Origin: Deltaproteobacteria bacterium
Lineage (GTDB): Bacteria > Desulfobacterota > Binatia > HRBIN30 > JACQVA1
Assembly (NCBI GenBank): GCA_016178705.1
Contig: JACOST010000030.1
Span: 248,001-312,000 of the forward strand
Length of the DNA: 64,000 nt
Direction: 5' to 3'
The translations under genes and the position numbers were made by a program. The notes beneath the pieces were generated by a model. That model was given only the letters and a program-made list of their open reading frames with translations, ran no database searches and was not told where the DNA came from. Positions within the stretch are counted from its first letter, which is position 1. Each line of letters begins with the position of its first letter. This document shows positions 7,010-16,059 of the stretch, piece after piece.

Positions 7010-9880
7010 TTACGCTTCGCTCTCGCCGCCGGCGCCGAGGGCGGCGTGGGCGGCGGCGAGACGGGCGATCGGGACGCGAAACGGGGAGCACGAGACGTAG
7101 TTCAAACCGATGCGGTGGCAGAACTTCACCGACTCGGGATCGCCGCCGTGCTCGCCGCAAATGCCGAGCTTGATGCCCGGGCGCGCCGCACGCCCCTTGT
7201 CGACGGCGATGCGCATCAGCGCACCCACGCCTTCCTGATCGATCGACTCGAACGGGTCGCGAGCGTAGATCTCGTACTGCTCCACGTACGGGGTGAGGAA
7301 GCGCGCCGCGTCGTCGCGTGACACGCCGAGCGTGGTCTGGGTCAGATCGTTGGTGCCGAAGGAGAAGAATTCCGCCACGCTCGCGATTGCATCGGCCGTC
7401 AGCGCCCCGCGCGGGATCTCGATCATCGTGCCGACCAGGTACTTGAACTTCACGCCGGTCTCCTTCATCACGTCGTCCGCGACGCGCCGGACGATCGCGG
7501 CTTGGAGCTGCAACTCCTTCACGTGCCCGACCAGCGGGATCATCACTTCGGGCTCCACCTTCGTCCCGCCGCGTTGCACGTCGGCGGCCGCCTCGAAAAT
7601 CGCGCGCGCCTGCATCTCGGTGATCTCGGGATAGATGATACCGAGACGGCAGCCACGCAGGCCAAGCATCGGATTGAACTCGTGCAGCGCTTCGACGCGC
7701 GCACGAATGCGTTCGGTTGAAATGCCCATCTGCTCGCCGATCTCGCGCTGCCCGGCCTCGTCGTGCGGCAGAAACTCATGCAACGGCGGATCGATGGTCC
7801 GGATGGTCACAGGCTTGCCGCCCATCTCGCGGAAGATGCCCTCGAAGTCGGCCCGCTGCAGCGGCAGCAACTTCGCCAGCGCCGCGCGGCGTTCGGTTAC
7901 CGATTCGGCGAGAATCATCTCGCGCATCGGTTCGATCTTACCCTCGCCAAAGAACATGTGCTCGGTGCGGCAGAGACCGACGCCTTCGGCGCCGAACGCG
8001 ATCGCGTTGCGGCACTGGTCGGGCTGATCGGCGTTGGTGCGCACCTTCAGCGTCCGCTCGCGATCGGCCCACTGCATGATCCGCGCGTACTGTTGGTAGA
8101 CCGGCGCCTGTGCCGGTGCGAGCGAGCGGTCGACCAATACGCGCACGACTTCGCTTGGTTCGGTGGCTATGTGGCCTTGGAACACTTCGCCCGTCGTGCC
8201 GTCGATCGACAGGGTATCGCCTTCCTTGATCACCACGTCACGCCCCGTAACCCGCATTTCACGCGTGCGATAGTCGATCAGCAGCGGCTCGCAGCCGGCG
8301 ACGCACACCTTGCCCATCTGGCGGGCCACCAGCGCGGCGTGACTGGTCATGCCACCGCGCGCGGTCAGAATGCCCTCCGACGCCGCCATCCCGCGGATAT
8401 CTTCCGGCGAAGTTTCGATGCGAACCAGAACGACCTTCTCACCGCGGGTGGCGGCCGCTTCGGCGTCTTCGGCGTTGAAGTACGCGCGGCCGGCCGCGGC
8501 GCCCGGTCCGGCGTTGAGGCCCTTCGCCAGCAGCCGCTGCTCACGCACGGCGCGTTCCTTCTCGGCGACGAGGAAAGTTGGGCTCAGCAGTTGATTGAGC
8601 TGATCCGGTTCGACGCGCAGCAACGCGTCGCGCGTGGTGATCAGGCGCTCGTCGACCATATCGAGGGCGATCTTGATCGCCGCGCCGCCGGTACGCTTTC
8701 CGACGCGGCACTGCAGCATGTAGAGCGTGCCCTGTTGAATGGTGAACTCGATGTCCATCATCTCGTGGTAGTGCCGTTCGAGCGTACGGCGAATGCCGAT
8801 GAGTTCTTGGTAGACCCGCGCGTTCTCAGCTTCCAGCTGGGCGATGGCGAGCGGCGTGCGCGTGCCGGCCACGACATCTTCGCCCTGCGCGTTCATCAGA
8901 AATTCGCCGTAGAAAATATTCTCGCCGGTGGCCGGATCGCGGGTGAAGGCGACGCCGGTGCCGGAATCGTCGCCCATGTTGCCGAACACCATCGACTGCA
9001 CGTTGACCGCGGTGCCCCAGTCTTCGGGGATGCTGTTGAGCTTGCGGTAGACGATGGCGCGCTCGTTCATCCACGAGCCGAACACCGCGCCCATCGCGCC
9101 CCATAGTTGCTCCTGCGGATCTTCGGGAAAGGCGACGCCCTTGCGAGCGCGGATCGCGTCCTTGAATTCACCGACCAACTCGCGCAGGTCGTCGGCCGTC
9201 AACTCCGTGTCGAGCTTCACGCCGCGCGCGTGCTTCTTGCGCTCGAGAATTTCTTCGAAGGGATCGATCTCGTGTTTCGACGCTGGCTTGAGATCGAGCA
9301 CGACGTCACCGTACATCGACACGAAGCGGCGATACGAATCGTACGCGAAGCGCGGATTGCCGGTCAGCGCAATCACGCCCTTCACGGTCTCGTCGTTGAG
9401 GCCGAGATTGAGGATCGTATCCATCATGCCCGGCATCGACGCCCGGGCACCGGAACGCACGGAGACCAGCAACGGATTGGCTGGATCACCGAAGCGTTTG
9501 CCGACGAGCTGCTCGACGCGCCCGAGCTGTTTGGTCACGTCGTCGCGCAGCGTGCGTGGATAGGTGCGCCGGTTGGCGTAGTAGTAGGTACAGACTTCGG
9601 TTGAGACGGTGAATCCCGGCGGCACCGGCAGACCAAGGCCGGCCATCTCGGCGAGGTTGGCGCCCTTGCCGCCGAGCAGCGCCTTCAACTTCGCGTTGCC
9701 ATCGGCCTTGCCGCCGCCAAAGGCGTAGACGTAGCGCCGCTTCGCGGCGCTGCTGATGGCTGATCGCTTATGGCTGATGGTCGGACCTTTGGGCGCGCCG
9801 CGCCGCACTGACTTCTTCGCGGCGGGCCGAACAGGTTTGCCTTTCGACTTTCGACTTTCGACTTTCGACTTCTTCTTCAT
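7010..9880 (-). CDS. ppdK: Pyruvate, phosphate dikinase
   Basis: 956 residues. It interconverts pyruvate + ATP + Pi and phosphoenolpyruvate + AMP + PPi. Domain order is N-terminal ATP-grasp-like nucleotide domain (from [13 protein letters not shown] and [10 protein letters not shown]), the swivelling phosphohistidine domain with catalytic His514 in [12 protein letters not shown], and the C-terminal PEP/pyruvate TIM barrel ending in GICGEHGGD. About 45 lysine/arginine-rich residues precede the conserved start and are encoded by two heptanucleotide repeat arrays (9753-9783 and 9841-9876); these are probably not functional protein and the true start may be internal. Its ATG overlaps the glyS stop (ATGA), so it is coupled to glycyl-tRNA synthetase, a pairing also known from other bacteria. 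Confidence 0.95.
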   Translation of the reverse strand: MKKKSKVESRKSKGKPVRPAAKKSVRRGAPKGPTISHKRSAISSAAKRRYVYAFGGGKADGNAKLKALLGGKGANLAEMAGLGLPVPPGFTVSTEVCTYYYANRRTYPRTLRDDVTKQLGRVEQLVGKRFGDPANPLLVSVRSGARASMPGMMDTILNLGLNDETVKGVIALTGNPRFAYDSYRRFVSMYGDVVLDLKPASKHEIDPFEEILERKKHARGVKLDTELTADDLRELVGEFKDAIRARKGVAFPEDPQEQLWGAMGAVFGSWMNERAIVYRKLNSIPEDWGTAVNVQSMVFGNMGDDSGTGVAFTRDPATGENIFYGEFLMNAQGEDVVAGTRTPLAIAQLEAENARVYQELIGIRRTLERHYHEMMDIEFTIQQGTLYMLQCRVGKRTGGAAIKIALDMVDERLITTRDALLRVEPDQLNQLLSPTFLVAEKERAVREQRLLAKGLNAGPGAAAGRAYFNAEDAEAAATRGEKVVLVRIETSPEDIRGMAASEGILTARGGMTSHAALVARQMGKVCVAGCEPLLIDYRTREMRVTGRDVVIKEGDTLSIDGTTGEVFQGHIATEPSEVVRVLVDRSLAPAQAPVYQQYARIMQWADRERTLKVRTNADQPDQCRNAIAFGAEGVGLCRTEHMFFGEGKIEPMREMILAESVTERRAALAKLLPLQRADFEGIFREMGGKPVTIRTIDPPLHEFLPHDEAGQREIGEQMGISTERIRARVEALHEFNPMLGLRGCRLGIIYPEITEMQARAIFEAAADVQRGGTKVEPEVMIPLVGHVKELQLQAAIVRRVADDVMKETGVKFKYLVGTMIEIPRGALTADAIASVAEFFSFGTNDLTQTTLGVSRDDAARFLTPYVEQYEIYARDPFESIDQEGVGALMRIAVDKGRAARPGIKLGICGEHGGDPESVKFCHRIGLNYVSCSPFRVPIARLAAAHAALGAGGESEA
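9753..9876. repeat. Two heptanucleotide arrays in the 5' end of ppdK
   Basis: At 9753-9783 the plus strand reads as degenerate copies of CTGATGG, and at 9841-9871 as four copies of CTTTCGA. Both have a strict period of seven bases. They encode the basic N-terminal extension of the dikinase, so they look like repeats that grew at a gene start rather than protein-driven sequence. Confidence 0.8.
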
Positions 9881-11205
9881 GCCTCAATCCGTCGCCGTAG
9901 TTCGTCGACCAGCCGATCGATGGGAAGGCGCTCCTGCTGCATCGAGTCGCGATCGCGCAACGTGACCGTGTTGTCGGCCATCGTCTGATGATCGACCGTG
10001 ATCCCGAACGGCGTGCCGATTTCGTCTTGCCGCCGATAGCGACGACCGATCGAGCCCGCCTGATCGTACTGCACCACCCAGCGCTGCTTCAGCATCGACA
10101 CAATTTCCTTGGCCTTCTCGGGCTGCCCGTCCTTGCGCAGCAGCGGAAGGACCGCCGCCTTCACCGGCGCCATGCTCGGCTTGAAGCGCAGCACCGCACG
10201 CGTTTCGCCTTCCGCAACGTCTTCGTCGTAGGCGTCGAGCATCAGGATGAGGAGAACACGATCGACACCAACGGCCGGTTCGATCACGTAGGGGACGTAG
10301 CGCTCCTTGGTCTCCTCGTCGTAGAAGCTGAGATCCTTACCGCTGTACTCGGCGTGTTGCTTGAGATCGAAATCGGTGCGGTTGGCGACGCCTTCGAGTT
10401 CGCTCCAACCGAACGGGAACTGATACTCGATGTCCGAGCACGCCTTCGCGTAGTGCGCGAGTTCGTCCGGTCCGTAGTGATGGAGGCGGAGGTTGTCGGC
10501 CTTGATGCCGAGCTCCTTCGTGTACCAATTGAGCCGCTCGCTGCGCCAAAAGTCGAACCACTCGTCGTCGTTGCCGGGCTTGACGAAGAACTCCATCTCC
10601 ATCTGCTCGAACTCGCGGGTGCGGAAGATGAAGTTGCCGGGCGTGATCTCGTTGCGGAACGACTTGCCGATCTGCGCAATGCCGAACGGCGGCTTGAGGC
10701 GACCCGACTGCAGCACGTTGAGGAAGTTGACGAACATGCCCTGCGCGGTCTCGGGACGGAGGAAGGCGACCGACGCGTCTTCCTCGACCGGGCCGACGAA
10801 CGTCTTGAACATCAAATTGAACTGGCGCGACTCGGTCAGCTCACCGCCGCACTCGCCGGGGTGTTTCGACGGTCGCTCGGGGCACTGCGCGGTGGCGACG
10901 TGATCGGCGCGGAAGCGCGACTTGCACTTCTTGCAATCGATCAACGGGTCGGAGAAGCCGGCGATGTGTCCCGAGGCTTCCCACACGCGCGGATGCATCA
11001 GGATCGCGCTCTCGATGCCGACCATGTGGTCGCGCGACGTGACCATGTACCGCCACCACGACTCACGAATGTTGCGCTTGAGTTCGACCCCGAGCGGTCC
11101 GTAATCCCAGGTGCTGGCAAAGCCGCCGTAGATCTCGCTCGACTGAAACACGAACCCACGCCGTTTGGCGAGGTTCACGATCTTCTCCATGGTGACGGTG
11201 GACAT
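9877..11205 (-). CDS. glyS: Glycyl-tRNA synthetase, single-chain (dimeric) type
   Basis: 442 residues from ATG 11205 ([20 protein letters not shown]). It charges tRNA-Gly with glycine. Class II signatures of the homodimeric eukaryote/archaea/Gram-positive form are visible: [19 protein letters not shown], the zinc-binding cysteine cluster ([13 protein letters not shown]...CPERPS), the [10 protein letters not shown] motif 2 region and the C-terminal anticodon-binding domain with [17 protein letters not shown]. The frame extends upstream to 11271, but the extension is arginine-rich and unlike the family. It is co-transcribed with ppdK through a 4-nt overlap. Confidence 0.95.
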   Translation of the reverse strand: MSTVTMEKIVNLAKRRGFVFQSSEIYGGFASTWDYGPLGVELKRNIRESWWRYMVTSRDHMVGIESAILMHPRVWEASGHIAGFSDPLIDCKKCKSRFRADHVATAQCPERPSKHPGECGGELTESRQFNLMFKTFVGPVEEDASVAFLRPETAQGMFVNFLNVLQSGRLKPPFGIAQIGKSFRNEITPGNFIFRTREFEQMEMEFFVKPGNDDEWFDFWRSERLNWYTKELGIKADNLRLHHYGPDELAHYAKACSDIEYQFPFGWSELEGVANRTDFDLKQHAEYSGKDLSFYDEETKERYVPYVIEPAVGVDRVLLILMLDAYDEDVAEGETRAVLRFKPSMAPVKAAVLPLLRKDGQPEKAKEIVSMLKQRWVVQYDQAGSIGRRYRRQDEIGTPFGITVDHQTMADNTVTLRDRDSMQQERLPIDRLVDELRRRIEA

Positions 11206-11306
11206 TCGGCTCCGATCGAAGGCGCACCGTCTAGCACGCGCTCCGCGGAGCGGCAATGCGAGTAGTGACACGCTCGTGGGTCAGTTTAGAGCCCTCATGC
11301 CTGCAG

Positions 11307-11337
11307 TTGACACCGCGCGCTATCGTTCTGGTACAAT
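11307..11337 (+). promoter_or_regulatory. Candidate sigma-70 promoter
   Basis: TTGACA at 11307-11312 and TACAAT at 11332-11337 are near consensus, although the 19-base spacing is long. A transcript from here would have a leader of about 155 nt ahead of the orphan gene at 11499, containing the inverted repeat at 11361-11405. Confidence 0.5.
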
Positions 11338-11360
11338 GCACGCATACTTGACAGCACGGT

Positions 11361-11405
11361 CGGACAACGTCCGAACGTCAATACGCCACGCCTGTACGTT
11401 GTCCG
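11361..11405. repeat. 10-bp inverted repeat in the leader of the orphan gene
   Basis: CGGACAACGT (11361-11370) and ACGTTGTCCG (11396-11405) are perfect reverse complements separated by 25 bases. The pair could fold in the leader RNA or be an operator; nothing distinguishes the two. Confidence 0.6.
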
Positions 11406-11498
11406 AGCAAACGGCGAGTGCGAGCGTGGCCCAGAGCGCCCAACGCAGCGAGCGCACAGCGCAGCGAGCGTGAGTGACGCAGGAAGGGAAGGAACAGA

Positions 11499-11975
11499 AT
11501 GTTCATAGTGCGCATCAGATGCGAACAGCATCAGGACGAGGACAGTCTGGCGTCTGAGATTCTCAATGCGATCGCGGAGGGTGGATCTAATGTCCACATG
11601 CAGCGGGCCGGAACGGCACTGACCTCTATCCTGGGCGATGCCCAGAAAAAGGTCGATGTGTGGACGCGGCCCTTTGAGCGGCGGGAAGACTGGCCAGATC
11701 GCGAGCTCAATAGTTTGGGGGAAGCTGTGGACATTTGTAAAGCGGTGCCGCTGAATGCCCCCGACCGCCAGATCGCCGTCAACCTGATGGAAACCGTCGA
11801 AAGAATATGGACGGCGATGGCGAAGCGAGCAGTCAAAGAAAAAGTGGACTATGACGAGGTGCACTATCTACTCCAGTCGTTTGAGAAATTCCGCGGTGCC
11901 GCCGCGCACCCCGAGCGTATACGGGAACTGGCCCGGCAGTTGTGCCATCACTACCTCCCCGAGAGTGGTTGGTGA
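11499..11975 (+). CDS. Orphan hypothetical protein
   Basis: 158 residues, no family recognised. I believe it is translated because a purine-rich ribosome site (AGGAAGGGAAGGAACAG) precedes the ATG, a plausible promoter lies upstream, and the composition is that of a soluble alpha/beta protein with a long charged helix (AMAKRAVKEKVDYDEVHYLLQ is part of it). No signal peptide or membrane segment. By eye its base composition is lower in GC than that of its neighbours, suggesting transfer. It stands between the glyS promoter region and a GNAT gene, with no partner that hints at function. Confidence 0.6.
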   Translation: MFIVRIRCEQHQDEDSLASEILNAIAEGGSNVHMQRAGTALTSILGDAQKKVDVWTRPFERREDWPDRELNSLGEAVDICKAVPLNAPDRQIAVNLMETVERIWTAMAKRAVKEKVDYDEVHYLLQSFEKFRGAAAHPERIRELARQLCHHYLPESGW

Positions 11976-12083
11976 TGGCGCGGCACTCGGTGCCAATGCG
12001 GGCACAAACTAACCCTACCCATGACACACTCGTGCAGCGCATTGCGCACCGCGAGCCCGATGTACTAGCGTCGCCCGGCTCGC

Positions 12084-13082
12084 ATGGACTCGCCCGCTCC
12101 GACTGATCGCCCACTCACCATCCGCGCCATCACGCGCCACGAGCGCGGAGCGGTGCTGAACCTGCTCGGCGAATGGATCAGCGCCGAGTTCTTCGGTCGC
12201 TATTTCGATCACGATCCCGCGTTTCGCGACGAACTGTGCTTCGTCGCGCTCGACGGCGAGCGCCTGGTGAGCACGCTGCAAGTGTTCGCGAAAGACGTGC
12301 GCGTCGGCGGCGCCACACTCCGCGTCGCCGGCGTGGGCAACGTCTTCACCACCGACGCGTATCGCGAGCGCGGCACCGCGTCGCAAGTACTCACCCATGC
12401 GATCGCGGCGATGGACGCGTACGGTTTCGATCTCTCCCTGTTGTTCGCCGTCCGGCTCGCGTTCTACGGCCGCCACGGCTGGAGCAGTCATCCGCGCCGC
12501 TTCGTTTTCATCGAGCCCGGCGACGCGGCGACATCGGGCCGCTATGCCATCGACCCGTTCGTACCGGCGCGCGACCTCGACTCGGTGATGCAGGTCTACG
12601 ACGCCTACAGCGGAGCGTTGCCCGGCACCACCGTGCGCGATTACCCCTATTGGCTGGGGCAGCTGCGCTACGCGGGCAATCTCGAAGAAGACTTTCTGGT
12701 CGCCCATGCCGGTAGTGAAGTGATCGCCTACGCGCGCGCCACGACGTTGTACGGCTACTATCTGATCATGGAGCACGGCTATCTGCCGGGGCACGAGGAT
12801 GCGCTGGCCGATCTCACGTGCCGCCTCCACACGGTGGAGGGGCGCACGCTACCAGGCACGCTGGCACAGCTCGCTCACGAACCGCGGGTGCAAGCGAGTT
12901 TGCAAACGCGCGGACTCACGTTGCGGGCGGTGGATGACGTCTTCTGGATGTGGCGCGTGATCTCGCCCGAGCGGTTGGCGGCCAAGCTCGGCGTTACGGT
13001 TGCCGAGGTCGAGCGCGAGGACTTCTTCCCAAACCTGTTTCCGCCCGAACGTTCGGTCTTCTGGTTGTCGGATCGATTCTGA
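12084..13082 (+). CDS. GNAT family N-acetyltransferase
   Basis: 332 residues. The N-terminal 160 residues form a GNAT domain: the LRVAGVGNVFTTDAYRERGTAS stretch holds motif A, where the acetyl-CoA phosphate loop lies, followed by an AFYGRHGW segment like that in the Eis/YhbS-type acetyltransferases. The C-terminal half resembles the second, degenerate half of such two-domain enzymes. It transfers an acyl group from CoA to an unknown amine. ATG start; upstream 100 nt show no clear promoter. It converges on the TPR gene over a heptanucleotide inverted repeat. Confidence 0.75.
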   Translation: MDSPAPTDRPLTIRAITRHERGAVLNLLGEWISAEFFGRYFDHDPAFRDELCFVALDGERLVSTLQVFAKDVRVGGATLRVAGVGNVFTTDAYRERGTASQVLTHAIAAMDAYGFDLSLLFAVRLAFYGRHGWSSHPRRFVFIEPGDAATSGRYAIDPFVPARDLDSVMQVYDAYSGALPGTTVRDYPYWLGQLRYAGNLEEDFLVAHAGSEVIAYARATTLYGYYLIMEHGYLPGHEDALADLTCRLHTVEGRTLPGTLAQLAHEPRVQASLQTRGLTLRAVDDVFWMWRVISPERLAAKLGVTVAEVEREDFFPNLFPPERSVFWLSDRF

Positions 13083-13085
13083 TGG

Positions 13086-13177
13086 TCGTGGCTCGTGATT
13101 CGTGCTCGTGACTCGACGGATTGGTTCGACCGCCGGTCCGACGACTCACGAGCACGAGTCACGAACACGATTCACGA
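13086..13177. repeat. Inverted array of CGTGA-type heptanucleotides
   Basis: Left arm (13086-13118) has degenerate copies of CGTGATT/CGTGCTC/CGTGACT; right arm (13138-13177) has the reverse complements (ACTCACG, AGCACGAG, ATTCACG). The arms can pair to a long imperfect hairpin between the converging GNAT and TPR stops, where it could act as a bidirectional terminator. Confidence 0.75.
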
Positions 13178-13516
13178 TTGCGGCTTGCCCGCCTTCAATT
13201 GCTGCTTCCACTCGATGATGCGGCCCTTCGCCGCCCACGACTCAGCGTCGGGCACGTTGCCGGAACGCTGATAGATGCGCGAGAGATTGGTGTACGGGAG
13301 CTGATCGTCGGGGTTGAGATCGACTACACGCTTGGCGGCGGTGATCGCCTCGTCCCACAGTTCCTGGTCGGCGAGCGCCATCGATAGCCCTTCCCAGGCG
13401 TCGGCGAAGTCGGCATTCAACGCCAGCGCTTCGCGGTACTTGGCGATCGCGCCGTCGAGATCGCCGTCCGCCACACAATCCACTGCTTGATCGTAACACT
13501 CGTCGGCAGTCGGCAC
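13172..13516 (-). CDS. Small tetratricopeptide-repeat protein
   Basis: 114 residues from GTG 13516, chosen because GGAGGG lies about 7 nt upstream. Three TPR units can be read: DECYDQAVDCVADGDLDGAI, AWEGLSMALADQELWDEAI and PYTNLSRIYQRSGNVPDAES, each with the alternating small/large pattern of the helix pair. No signal peptide, so it is probably a cytosolic scaffold; partner unknown. Divergent from the HNH gene. Confidence 0.8.
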   Translation of the reverse strand: MPTADECYDQAVDCVADGDLDGAIAKYREALALNADFADAWEGLSMALADQELWDEAITAAKRVVDLNPDDQLPYTNLSRIYQRSGNVPDAESWAAKGRIIEWKQQLKAGKPQS

Positions 13517-13597
13517 GTGAGACCCTCCAGCAAGCGCGACTCTAGCCAATGGCGGGCACGCCCTCAAGGTATTGGAAGAAGAAGTCAGCGATGGGGG

Positions 13598-13626
13598 TTC
13601 AACGCAGACCCACACATCGGTATAGT
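13598..13626 (+). promoter_or_regulatory. Promoter placing the HNH gene start at the transcription start
   Basis: TTCAAC (13598-13603), 17-base spacer, TATAGT (13621-13626). The ATG at 13633 is only 6 nt beyond the -10 box, so the transcript would begin at or next to the start codon and would be leaderless. Confidence 0.55.
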
Positions 13627-13632
13627 GTACTC

Positions 13633-13962
13633 ATGTCCGCGCGCAGCTTCCGGCCGAAACGCCATCGCTCGACGACGCCACCGCCTGACATTGAGGCGAT
13701 CATGCAAGCGGCCAAAACCGCGGTCGCGGCGCGCCAGCAGGGGTATCGCGCCCGTTCACTCGAATTGCACGGCTGGATCTGCGCCAAGTGTGCGCGCGAG
13801 TTCGACGCCGGCAACTTGCACCTGCTCACGGTCCACCACAAGGACGGCAACCACGAGAACAACCCGCCCGACGGCAGCAATTGGGAAAATCTCTGCGTGG
13901 ATTGCCACGAGGACGAGCACAGCCGTGGCCTGCTCGCGGACTACCTTGCCGGCAAAGACTAG
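13633..13962 (+). CDS. HNH nuclease family protein, YajD-like
   Basis: 109 residues. The fold is the small zinc-binding HNH module: CAKC (paired with CVDC later), the catalytic/metal HHKDGNHENN segment and the final CHEDEH, spacing as in YajD. Members are assumed to be DNA nucleases, but the cellular role of YajD is not established. The ATG at 13633 is preferred to the upstream frame from 13549 because the -10 box TATAGT is just before it. The N-terminal 45 residues are basic. Confidence 0.8.
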   Translation: MSARSFRPKRHRSTTPPPDIEAIMQAAKTAVAARQQGYRARSLELHGWICAKCAREFDAGNLHLLTVHHKDGNHENNPPDGSNWENLCVDCHEDEHSRGLLADYLAGKD

Positions 13963-13967
13963 CGCGC

Positions 13968-14100
13968 CCTCGATACGTTCGCTCCGCTCACTACTCGGGC
14001 AAACGGATTTTGGATTCCGTGAAACAAACAACCGCTTCCCCGAGTAGCGGGACTGAGTAGAAGCCGAAGGCTTCGTATCGAAGGCCGGCGTATCGAGGGG
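13968..14100. repeat. Long imperfect inverted repeat (CCCTCGATAC ... GTATCGAGGG)
   Basis: The outer arms CCCTCGATAC (13968-13977) and GTATCGAGGG pair, as do inner CTACTCGGG and CCCCGAGTAG. It fills most of the 166-nt gap between the HNH and mlaC stops. Palindromes of this kind are dispersed repeats in many high-GC bacteria; here it could also end transcription from both sides. Confidence 0.75.
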
Positions 14101-14128
14101 TTCCTTCTGGCTGGCGCAAGCCGCGAAC

Positions 14129-14791
14129 CTACGAGGCCTTAAGGGGTTCGCCCTTGGCGTTTTTCTCGCGCAGCAACTCGATCAGCTTCGGGGTACCGCT
14201 GGTGGTGATGATTTCCTGGAACTGCGAGCGGAAGTTCGCCACCAGACTCACGCCTTCAATAATCACATCGATGATGCGCCACTCGCCGTCGGGGTCTTTA
14301 CGCAAGCGGTAGTCAACCAACACCTCGGCTGCGTTGGGGCGAAGGATCTTCGTCTTCACCGTCCAATCTTCGCGTGCCTCGGCGCGATCGCCGACGACGA
14401 CGGCGCGCTCGTTGTTGTAGCTTTCGACGTTCTTGCCGTAGGTAACGGTGAGGTGGCGCTTGAACTCCTCCATGAACTCTTTTTGCTGGGCGGGCGACAG
14501 GTCGCGCCAGTTGCGCGCCAGCACTAGCTTGGAGATGGTCTCGAAGTTGAACTGGACGTAAGCGATCTCCTCGATGCGTTTGCGTTTCTGCTCTGCGGTC
14601 AACCCTTTCTCCGCCAGCACGGCGGTGACCGAATCGACCAGGTGCTGTACCACTATCGGCGGCGTGTCGGCGGCGCGCGATGCGGCGGTGCACATCACGG
14701 CCGCCAGCATCAGCAGCAGCCCCTGCCGCATGGTGAACGCTGGGTTGAACGCGACGCGGTGGTGTCGTTCGGCTCTTGCTTCGTAGCGCAC
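14129..14791 (-). CDS. mlaC: MlaC-type periplasmic phospholipid-binding protein
   Basis: Up to 220 residues; MlaC shuttles phospholipids across the periplasm between the MlaA outer-membrane complex and the MlaFED(B) ABC transporter. A signal peptide (MRQGLLLMLAAVMC...SRAAD) begins at residue 21, so ATG 14731 may be the true start; ATG 14791 follows the mlaA stop by 3 nt. Body features of the MlaC/Ttg2D family are present: FNFETISKLVLARNW, the AQQKEFMEEFKRHL helix, the DYRLRKDPDGEWRIIDVIIEGVS strand pair (split here: DYRLRKDPDGEW and IIDVIIEGVS) and the final RSQF...I helix. Last gene of the mla operon. Confidence 0.9.
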   Translation of the reverse strand: MRYEARAERHHRVAFNPAFTMRQGLLLMLAAVMCTAASRAADTPPIVVQHLVDSVTAVLAEKGLTAEQKRKRIEEIAYVQFNFETISKLVLARNWRDLSPAQQKEFMEEFKRHLTVTYGKNVESYNNERAVVVGDRAEAREDWTVKTKILRPNAAEVLVDYRLRKDPDGEWRIIDVIIEGVSLVANFRSQFQEIITTSGTPKLIELLREKNAKGEPLKAS

Positions 14792-14794
14792 GGC

Positions 14795-15595
14795 TCAATT
14801 CCCTCCGTTGGTGTCGACGCTGTACAAATCTTCTTGCTCTTGTTGCGACATGCCGGCGCGGTCGTTGATCAGTTCGTCGCGATGCTGGCTGTAGGCGTTG
14901 CGCACCGCCACGTAGTAATCAACCGACGCCTCTCTGACTTCGCTGACTTCCTTCAGCACCTGCGCGCGGCCGTTCACGGTGCTCACCACTCGCGCCCCAC
15001 CGCTGTAGTAGAACGGAATGAACCACGGATAGACCGCGGCGGCCGAATCACCCGCCAACCCGACGGTGTCGCGAATGTTCGACGGACCCCACAACGGCAG
15101 CATGAGAAACGGCCCGGCGGGCACGCCCCAGTAGCCAAGGGTTTGACCGAAGTCCTCATCGTGCTGTTCCAGCCCCCAGTCGCTCGCTGGATCAAAAAAA
15201 CCGGCGAGACCCACCGTCGTGTTGACCGTAAATCGGCCTACGTCAGAAGCGGTGGGCACGAACTTGGCCTGCAGCAAATCATTGACCGCCACGATCGGAA
15301 AGCGCAGGTTCAAAAAGAAGTTCGTCAGGCACTGTTGCACTCGTTTCGGGGTGATCGCGTCGTAGCCTTTCGCCACCGGCTCCAGCACGTACATGTCGAC
15401 GTGATCGTTGAACCAGAAGATTGCGCGATTGAATGGCTCAATTGGATCGTGGTCGGACGGGGCGGCGGCGGCGGACGACGGGTTGGACGCGGCGAACGCG
15501 GCAGGTACGCACACCGTTCCGACCACGAGCGGCATGGCGAACAGGATTCGCAGGATTCGGATGATGGTCTCGAGTGTGCGCATGGGCGGCGTCAT
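14795..15595 (-). CDS. mlaA: MlaA (VacJ) outer-membrane phospholipid-removal protein
   Basis: 266 residues with the VacJ signature order: DPIEPFNRAIFWFND, VQQCLTNFFLNLRFPIVAVND (as two adjoining helices), GRFTVNTTVGLAGFFDPAS, the DFGQTLGYWGVPAGPFLMLP stretch and a C-terminal helix. MlaA takes misplaced phospholipids out of the outer leaflet and passes them to MlaC. The N-terminus has a hydrophobic signal ending near AAFAAS, but no canonical lipobox; the only Cys (VGTVC) has a poor context, so it may be a cleaved rather than lipidated protein. Sits between mlaD and mlaC, not next to a porin gene. Confidence 0.9.
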   Translation of the reverse strand: MTPPMRTLETIIRILRILFAMPLVVGTVCVPAAFAASNPSSAAAAPSDHDPIEPFNRAIFWFNDHVDMYVLEPVAKGYDAITPKRVQQCLTNFFLNLRFPIVAVNDLLQAKFVPTASDVGRFTVNTTVGLAGFFDPASDWGLEQHDEDFGQTLGYWGVPAGPFLMLPLWGPSNIRDTVGLAGDSAAAVYPWFIPFYYSGGARVVSTVNGRAQVLKEVSEVREASVDYYVAVRNAYSQHRDELINDRAGMSQQEQEDLYSVDTNGGN

Positions 15596-15597
15596 CC

Positions 15598-16059
15598 TTA
15601 CTCCGGCTTCTGTACGTCCGTGCTGTGAATCAGTTTGCCGATCAGGCGTTCGAGGATAACCGCCGACTCGGTCATGGTGATCTCGTCACCCGGCTGCAGG
15701 TAGCGCTCTTCCCCGCCGAGTTGCAACGAGATGTAGCGATCGCCCAGCAAGCCCGCGGTGACGATCGAAGCCGACGTGTCGACCGGCAACTTGAGGGTGC
15801 TCTCGAGGTTCAGCTTGGCGCGCGCACGGAAGTTGGTATCGAGCGCAATCGAGTCGACTTGGCCGACGCGGACGCCGGCGATGACGACGGGGGCGCGCGC
15901 CTTGAGGCCGCCGGTCTGATCGAAGGCGGCAAACAACGTCAGCCCGCCGTCACTGCGAAACGTGTAGCCGCCGACGTTCATCGACAGGTACGCGATGGCG
16001 CCGAGGCCAGCGACCACGAACAAACCAACGATGAAATCCCGGGTGGGTGAACGACTCAT
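15598..16059 (-). CDS. mlaD: MlaD MCE-domain protein
   Basis: 153 residues from ATG 16059, which overlaps the mlaE stop as TAATG; the GTG at 16071 is less likely. One N-terminal membrane helix (FIVGLFVVAGLGAIAYLSM) is followed by a single MCE domain with GLKARAPVVIAGVRVGQV and GLLGDRYISLQLGG, as in MlaD, whose hexameric ring sits on the periplasmic face of the MlaFE transporter and receives lipid. The C-terminal tail after the MCE domain is short. Part of the tightly overlapping mlaFED block. Confidence 0.92.
   Translation of the reverse strand: MSRSPTRDFIVGLFVVAGLGAIAYLSMNVGGYTFRSDGGLTLFAAFDQTGGLKARAPVVIAGVRVGQVDSIALDTNFRARAKLNLESTLKLPVDTSASIVTAGLLGDRYISLQLGGEERYLQPGDEITMTESAVILERLIGKLIHSTDVQKPE

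Noticed and set aside
6990-9965. Several long plus-strand frames opposite ppdK and glyS (for example 7763-9106 and 9988-11265)
   Set aside because: Mirror-image frames with no motif; the minus-strand genes are unambiguous.
13086-13177. Heptanucleotide arrays considered as a CRISPR array
   Set aside because: Units are 7 bases without unique spacers of constant length, and no cas genes are near.
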